The translations under genes and the position numbers were made by a program. The notes beneath the pieces are model-generated. The model was not told where the DNA came from. It made no database searches and worked only from the letters and a program-made list of their open reading frames with translations. DNA of 64,000 bases. Source: Diplosphaera chodatii (taxonomy: Eukaryota > Chlorophyta > Trebouxiophyceae > Prasiolales > Stichococcaceae). The stretch lies in assembly GCA_032358165.1 (NCBI GenBank), contig JAALGY010000012.1, positions 2,728,001 to 2,792,000 on the forward strand. Direction: 5' to 3'. Shown piece by piece: positions 55,941 through 64,000 of the stretch (the first letter of the stretch is position 1; each line of letters starts with the position of its first letter).

Positions 55941-56044
55941 GGGATAGTGGTCTAGTGGTATGATTCTCGCTTCGGGATGAAGCATAACCCTTCGGTGAAA
56001 ATCGAAGATGCGAGAGGCCCCGCGTTCGATTCGCGGCTGTCCCC
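55941..56044 (+). tRNA. tRNA-Pro(CGG) with 32-nt intron
   Basis: Acceptor arms GGGATAG (55941-55947) and CTGTCCC (56037-56043) pair with one G-U, discriminator C at 56044. D arm GGTCTAGTGGTATGATT includes the A-box GG. Anticodon stem CTCGC (55966-55970) pairs with GCGAG (56010-56014); loop TT-CGG-G then T after removal of an intron at 55977-56008, directly 3' of position 37, the standard place for nuclear tRNA introns. T arm CCGCG-TTCGATT-CGCGG is perfect. The mature length is 72 nt before CCA. Body and anticodon loop match plant tRNA-Pro. No CCA is encoded, as expected in a nuclear gene. Confidence 0.93.
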
Positions 56045-56647
56045 GTATTGCCGTTGCTTTTGCCCGTGTCACTGCCTGGGTTTCAAAGGCGGAAACCTGA
56101 GCCACCGTGCAAAGCACTCAGCTGCGCTCTACTAGCTAGCAGCTTTGCTGCAGCTGTGCCTCAGCAAGGCTTGCAAGTGCATGCAATTGCGTGGGAATGC
56201 TTCAACTGCCTCTTGGCCTGTGCATGTCACCAGCAATGGCACCAGCAGACAACAAGACAATCATGTGTAATATCATACTGTTGCTGCTGCAGCGGCAGCA
56301 AGGCGAGGCTCAGTACGTGCATCTCATCCAGCTTCGCATGATTACAGTGTACGAACAGCCGAACAATGCTGACTCGAAGGCCGACAATGCTGCACACTTG
56401 GGCTATGGAGGATCACCCCAGCTGTCAGTCAAGAGGGTGACAAAACACCCCATCGTCTGGGCCCCGTGATCATGCCCATGTCAGCTTCTGCCCACTGGCA
56501 AGACCTTGGAAGTGCAAAGAGTATGGCGTCCTACATTGCACGATGTGCAAGTGGTCATTCAGGCGCTTGGATAGAAATGCAACTTTAGCGTGTGACAAAG
56601 CTGGCAACTAACAACAGTCCGTGCATCACCTGCATCAGCGACCCACG
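56045..56647. other. Intergenic between tRNA-Pro and ARF1 stop
   Basis: About 600 bp. Contains the tRNA 3' flank and the ARF1 3' UTR. Two short plus frames have no recognisable features; no obvious T-run pol III terminator of four or more Ts lies immediately after the tRNA. Confidence 0.4.
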
Positions 56648-58262
<1,615 letters not shown>

Positions 58263-58542
58263 GGCTGCCAACTTGTGTGATGCCCTGTTGTTCGGGTGTG
58301 TGGCACCTTACAAGGGACGCAGCAGGGTCTGTCACGGTGAGAGGCCAATATGCGGCACAGCCCTAGCACCACAAGCTGGCAGTGGCGCTACACTCCTTGA
58401 CCAAGGAGTCGAAGTATTGGCCGGTGCAGCTGAACACGGCAGGGTGCGGAGGGACTCTGGTATGAAGGGTTTAAGCATCCCATTTCCGCCGGAGTTAAGC
58501 AGGGATTTGACAGGCGGCATGCTTGCTCAAGACGGGGTGGTG

Positions 58543-59736
58543 TCACATGCTGTTGCTGTTGCTTGCTTCAGACCCCATTCGCATCGTTGCTTCACGAGGC
58601 AACGGCGAAGAACAATGTTGATGGGTTGCATAGCTATACTGGGTACCGCCCTCCGCAGGTGTCCCAACGAAACCAATTATTGCAGCAGACTCTGTTGAAG
58701 ACGTGCGGGCGGCGGCGGCATGCTGTAGCCATTCATTCGGTGCCCTGGGGGCTGCACGATGCCTGTGCGAATAAGAGGCAGGTAAGCACATCAACACATT
58801 GGCGACAATCTGTACACTAGCAGTCCGAGGTGCATGGCAAAGCTCTGCACCTTCGACACGTAGTAAGGTCCACACCAGCCTACTCATGACAGGTGCAGTT
58901 GCACCTGGGCGGGGAGGCCGCTGCTGCTGCTGCGCCGGCGAGGCAGGGGCGCTGGCAGAGGCACCGCCTCTCAGGCCATCCTGCAGCGCGGCGCGGCCGA
59001 CCATAAGCTCCAGCCGCTGCTGTGTGGCGGCAAGCTTGCGACGGGCGTCCCGCGCTGCAGCCCGTGCCTCTGCAACCTCCGACTGCACGAAGCGCAAAAC
59101 GCAAAGATCAGCCGGCATACAGCTGTTTCAGCCGGCGCTGCTTCAGGCGCTGGTGGTGACTAGGTGAGGGTGAGGGATTGCGAGGCAGCTTCACCAACCT
59201 GCTGAGCCTCCAGCGCAGCGAGGCAGCTGCGCTTTTCCTCTGCCAGCACATCCAAGGTACGGTGGATGGCGCCCAGCGCCGCTGCGCTGCGCTGCGTGGC
59301 CCATCGGACGGCCTCATCTGCCGACAAGCTGCCCGCTCCACCTGGAGGCAAAAATTCTGTGGTGCCTGCCACCCCCGTCACCCGCCAGGGCAGCAGCTGC
59401 TGCAGCACCGCTACCGACGAGCCTGCGGTCGAGGCATCCAGTGCAGCAGCGCGGGCTGACGCTGCTGCGGCAGCAGCCGCAGCAATGCGGTGGCTGTGAT
59501 GCTGTTGCTCCACAGCGTGATCTGCATCACTGTGGCCCTGCGGTGTGGCTGCAACTGGCGCAGGCCCACCAGCAGCTGAGGACCCTGCAGTGCCAGCTGC
59601 ACCTAAAATGGCTGTGGATTCTGCGCTGCCCGCTGCACCGCCAGCACTTCCGCCGCTGCGTCCGCCTGAGACAGCAGGCGCAGCCACACCTTCCGTTGTC
59701 TCAGCTGGCGCGACTGCATCTGGAGGGCCTCCTCCG

Positions 59737-59802
<66 letters not shown>

Positions 59803-62800
59803 TGCTGCTGCTCCTGTCGCTGCTCACGACGCTGCTGCTGCTCCTGCCACTCCTGCTGCTCCAGTCCTGCTGACGTGCTGGCGGTCATGTCTGCTGATGC
59901 ACCTGCTCGTCGCAGCTTCACACGCAGAGCCTGCTTCTCCGCCTGCACCATCGCATGCCAGAGGCATGTCAGAAGTGACATATTGATGTTGATGCTGCTC
60001 TCACGACGTCAGCGAGGAAGGTGCTGCTGTCAGAGTGACTTCCTACCTGCAGCGAGCTGACCGCGGCAGCAAGGCTCTCGCGCTCGGCTGCCAGTTTAGC
60101 GGCCTGCGCTCGTGCGGCACGCGCCTCGTCGCCTGCGTCCCGGGCAGCCGCCGACGCTCGGATCTCGGCGGTGCGAGCAGCGACACGCGCCTCCTCCAGG
60201 GCCACCACCTCTGCCGCCAGCATCTGCAAAGTTAAATACACGTATCACAACGAGTGAGGGCGGGCATCTCCATTTGGAAGCTGCAGGCTCAGGTGACGTA
60301 TGGTCCCACGCAGCACAGGATCCTGAAGTCCTTTCTGAAGAGCCACACAGGCAGGCTCCTGGGTGCATGCTCATGCAATGACCAACACCTGTGGCACCAC
60401 AGCTCAGCTGGATCCAGTATGTCACATGCCACCCACCCAGCCACTGCACCACGCAGCGCCTTCGGAAATCCAGTGTACGATGGTTGCCAGGCCATGGCGA
60501 CAGTGTGCCATACGCACCTTCGTGCGATCGATGGTGTCCCGCGCGGCTATGCGGGCGGCGTCACGCTCTACAGCCAGAGCCTCCAGTGCTAAGCCCTGCG
60601 CGGTGACTTCGCCTCGCACCATGTCCAGGGTGGCCACCAGCTCCCGAGTCCGCTCCCTCTGCAGCGCCATGGTTCCAATCAGATCTTGCAGAACGACAAT
60701 TTGCACTACACAGTGGAAGTCCTGGCTGATGATTGCTGGGCACTAACCTCCCGGTTGTAGTCGTCCGTGAGTGTTGCGTTCTCAGCAGCGAGTGTGGATG
60801 CCAGGTCAGCCTGCGCAGTGGAAGTCGAGGTTCAGGCAACAAGCACCTAGGTTGACAGCTGGAAGCCAGGCAAACTGAGCAACACCCACCCCTTGGCACC
60901 GAACATGCAGCGTCCTTTCCTGCCGCACAGTGTAATACCCGCACCTGTTGGGTCAGACCACGCCGCAGTTCAAAGGTCTCCCTCGTGAGCTGATCGATGT
61001 GCTCACGTAGTGCCACGGAGGTGCGCGCCTCGCTCCCTGACACAACGTCATACTTATGGTAGAACTATACCCGTTTTCTGAACCGCAGCCACGCAAGGCT
61101 GTTGTCACATTCCTGTGCAAGCTGACGCACATGAGGTTGCCCTCCTATGTTGCACCCTAGCAAGTCTGAACACTTAGCAGCATCTTACCAGAGGCTGGTC
61201 CATTGGCAGCAAGCTCCTTCAGGAATGCTGTCGAGCGGTCAGGCTTTGGCAGGCCTCCACCTGCAGCATCACTTGCATGCCTGCAGGCTTCAGACCGCAA
61301 CACTTGCTTGCCTCCATAGGCCCTCAGCAAACATGCAACGCGGACCAAACAGGTCAACATGTTGCTTTACCACGGGGAGGAGGCTCAGGCGTTGAGGGAG
61401 CAGCGAGCCAGGCAGATATGCCAGTTGCCATTGCTGCTGAAGCGCTATGCTTCGGCGGCAACAGCACTTCCCTGGCGGGCACACTTGCTGCATTCCCATC
61501 CTCATCGCTGCTGTGCGACGATCGACCTGCACAGCAGGCAGATGGGTGCTGTGTTGATATATCAGTACTACCAAAAACAACCAAAAACCAGGGAGACAGT
61601 ACTGCTCACAAGCCTGCTGGTCCCAAACCCTGCTGCTGCCATGTCATCGACTCTGAATTTCTGCAGGTGTTACACATCAGTGGGCTGAATCAGTGGGCTG
61701 CAAACTGTCTCACCTTCAGCCTCCTGACCTTGCAAAGGGCCAATGATGGGCAAGGTGTCGGCTGCTGTGTGCTCTGCTGGCGGTTGATTCACCACAGTAC
61801 TGGCAGCCGATGATGTTGATGGCTGTATTGCATGTGGACGAAGGCCAGGCTGCTCTGGCAAACTGACTGCAGACCAGTCAGGCTGCGGGGCCTGGCTGCT
61901 GCGTTGGGATCCCGAGCTGCTAGGCCCACCTACACCTCCTGATGCAGCTGGTGCATTGCCAGTGGGCGGCCCGTGGCGAGGCAGGGCTGATGGGCCTGCC
62001 CAGTCCTGTACACATGCAGCCACATGCATTGTGCAGCCCTGATGTTGTTGCAGCCATCAGTTTCAGCTGCTCTTTGACTTGAAACAAGCCTCTGATACTT
62101 GATGGCTGCCTCTTGCCTGAAAGCTGACGGGTCGACCCAGCTGCGCAGTGGGCAGTAAGGTGTCGCTGGACTGCAAGTTAGAAGCTGGTCTTGCTGCAGA
62201 AGCTGCTGTGTCGCCGTACGTTGCTGGGCGGGATGTACCCTGATCAGCTTCGGCGGCAGCTGCTGAGGGCAGTGCTTGCGCGCGGTCTGCAGTACCAAGA
62301 TACCCGTCTGCTAACGCTGAGTAGCCATTGCTGCGCGAGGGCAAAGGTGGAGGTGCTGCTGCAACCGACTGCGGTACTGCTGCTGATGGCTGCAGGCTAT
62401 TGTGCAGAGTATTGGCACTTGGGGTGGCTGACCAGGGGCTGTCGGACGCAGCTGGTATGTCTACGGTGAGCCCAGTTGCTGGTTTGTCATCTTCATCGCC
62501 CATGAATGCTTCCAGAGCGCTACCCAGGTCTTCAGCAGCCAACTGGGGAGCTGCACTGGTGCCGGCTGCTGAATGCGGTGGGGCTGCTGCTGTGGGCTGC
62601 CGTCGACGACCAGCTCCACCGTCCTGTGTGCCATCTAGAAACTGCCCACTGGCTGCCGTGCTGTCACTGCTGTCTGCTCCCTCTGGCGCCGGAGCAAAGA
62701 GCTTGGCATACCACGGCTGCCTGAGCTGAGTGGCCGAAGAAGGAGGTCGTGCTGCATGTGTGCCATCAGAGAATGGGATCGTGCCAGGGGACGATGGCCT

Positions 62801-63967
62801 GAAGCCTGCAGATCACCATGTTCCTAGTCAGCAGACAGGTGTGAGGGTCCACAACAGCATGCATACGGAGGTGGGGTCTTGAGGACTTCGAGACCGAAGC
62901 CACAGCAAACACTCGACGCTCACAGAGACACCTGCTTCCAGATGGTCGGAGTGCTGCGTGGTACTGGCAGGCCGGCTGCCAGGACTACTGCGGCTGACAC
63001 CGACGCCGTCAGGTTCGCTGACAAGAGCGCTGCTGGTCCTGCTCATGCGGCCACTCGCAGTGCGGCTCAATGCAATGAAGGGGCTGTGACTGGCCTCAAA
63101 GGAGGCCCGCTGCGCAAGCCTGTCCGCCGCATCCTGCTCATGTGCTCCAGCTGAGCTGCTGGAGCCCGCAGACAGCGATTGCTGCTGCAGGTGGGAGCCA
63201 TCCTCTCTGCGGCCTGCGCCTAGTGGCTGATGCTGCGCCAGAGGTAGATGCTGGCCATGCAAGCTGTCTGCCTCAGCTGGTTGGGACCTGCTGTCTGGGA
63301 CTTGCAGCCCTGCTGATGGCTGGGCCGACATGGCCCCTTCTGCCTGTGGGGTGGGGAGCCATGTGGCTTGTGCTGCATCATCCGTGGGAGCTGGCCCCGG
63401 AGACGATGACCTGCTGGCCCCATCGGGGCTCAAATCCGGGGCATATGTGGGCTGTCTTAGTCCCGGCGCCGGTGGATCTGCCCTCTCTCTAGTGGCTGTG
63501 CTGGGACCAGCGGACGCTGCTGTGCCTGTTTCCAGCGGGCGTGTGCCGCCAGCTGCTCCGAGCGACCCAGCTGCGGATGCGTGTGTGCTGGATGCGCTGG
63601 TGTGCAGCTCCTTAATATGGCTCGCCTGCTCCAGAGGGATCGTGGCAGCAGACGCGGTGCTGTCGAGCAGCACCACCTCGAGCTTTGCATCCGATTCTGC
63701 AGTGGATGCACTTTTTCTGGTGGCTACACCCTCCGCTCTGGCACGCCGAAACGCTTCCAACTGCGCTTGAAAACAACAGACTATTCAGACTGAAAGCCGT
63801 ACAGGGCCGCACATGAACACAATGAGAGTTGTTGACAACGACGGCAGGAACTGATATACTTGCACGGTGCAGACGCGTTGGTACTTGGCACTGCGCGTGA
63901 GATGGCTAGATCACACCTTGCGACGCCCAGCTTCAGCAAGCGCCTTCTTGCTCGGCGCCTTGCTCAT
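58543..63967 (-). CDS. Large Ser-rich coiled-coil protein with polyglutamine tract
   Basis: Not assigned to a named family. ATG at 63967; exon 1 is exactly MSKAPSKKALAEAGRRK, spliced to exon 2 (63760 to about 62938) starting LEAFRRARAEG. The pattern K-x-x-AEAGRRKLEAFRR-x-R-x-E resembles the N-terminus of Arabidopsis BLISTER and of some centrosomal/Golgi coiled-coil proteins (weak, inference). About 700 residues of Ser/Ala/Pro/Gln-rich sequence follow (to about 61300), including ALEAFMGDEDDKP at about 62510. Then helical segments rich in Ala/Arg/Glu: SVALREHIDQLTRETFELRR (about 61020), RERTRELVATLDMVRGEVTA (about 60660), VALEEARVAARTAEIRASAA (about 60205), a polyQ tract (59739-59798), DVLAEEKRSCLAALEAQQ (about 59250) and EVAEARAAARDARRKLAATQ (about 59080). 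Such heptad-like stretches suggest a long coiled coil. The last exon stays open to 58543, but the true stop may lie near 58870. Confidence 0.65.
59739..59798. repeat. Pure (CTG)20 microsatellite encoding Gln20 on the minus strand
   Basis: Twenty uninterrupted CTG triplets (CAG on the coding strand), followed by a longer impure Gln/Glu stretch down to about 59855. It lies in frame inside the coiled-coil gene, between an acidic/Gln linker and an Ala/Gly-rich region. Confidence 0.95.
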
Positions 63968-64000
63968 GGCACGAGGCTTTCCCCAGGTCAACGTTCAGGC

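Noticed and set aside
55758..56117. 119-codon minus frame over the tRNA
   Set aside because: It is the complement of the tRNA-Pro gene and flanks.
59441..60060. Plus-strand frames rich in Ala and Cys across the CTG repeat
   Set aside because: These are polyalanine and polycysteine readings of the CTG tract; the minus strand has heptad-like coding on both sides and consistent splice sites.

Overview
The window reads as nuclear DNA of a chlorophyte green alga, probably of the trebouxiophyte type; the lineage is an inference from gene content. Genes are dense, on both strands, and broken by many short GT-AG introns of about 100-350 bases whose acceptors mostly end in TGCAG. Plant-type plastid proteins (ClpR4-like, TIC40-like) and plant-type mitochondrial L-galactono-1,4-lactone dehydrogenase sit beside ordinary eukaryotic housekeeping genes (RPS7, RPL7, PRP19, ARF1, NC2-beta/DR1, pyruvate dehydrogenase E1-alpha). 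Coding regions were recognised by joining conserved protein blocks across introns, so most gene entries are spans whose exon positions are given in the evidence.

Layout. 0-7.4 kb: the 3' part of a plant-type O-fucosyltransferase-like gene, an unresolved stretch, then a complete ascorbate-pathway GLDH gene. 8.8-11.1 kb: the first of three DUF3431 genes (minus). 12.3-13.5 kb: a GH125-like glycosidase (plus) with a reading-frame problem in its signature motif. 14.0-16.3 kb: a plastid-type membrane protein directly behind the histone-fold repressor DR1 (both minus). 17.1-20.2 kb: a secreted M43 metalloprotease with a repeated Lys/Pro tail. 21.9-25.0 kb: an NCKX-like cation exchanger that lacks both of its usual acidic ion ligands. 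25.8-29.7 kb: PDH E1-alpha and ClpR4-like. 30.3-32.5 kb: the second DUF3431 gene. 33.3-39.9 kb: RPS7, an N-myristoylated CaMK-like kinase and RPL7. 40.5-51.6 kb: PRP19, a LARGE-like GT49, TIC40-like and a nucleotide-sugar transporter. 53.2-55.2 kb: the third DUF3431 gene. 55.9 kb: a tRNA-Pro(CGG) gene with a 32-nt intron. 56.6-58.3 kb: ARF1. 58.5-64.0 kb: a large Ser-rich coiled-coil protein with a pure (CTG)20 polyglutamine tract.

No operon-like pathway links the genes. A secretory or cell-surface theme does recur: O-fucosyltransferase-like, GH125, GT49, nucleotide-sugar transporter, M43 protease, ARF1 and three DUF3431 proteins with N-terminal signal anchors. No mobile element, CRISPR array, rRNA or organellar segment was seen. 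The candidates most worth following are the three dispersed DUF3431 paralogues, the exchanger with substituted acidic residues, the GH125-like gene, the duplicated tail exon of the protease, and the very tight DR1/plastid-protein gene pair.
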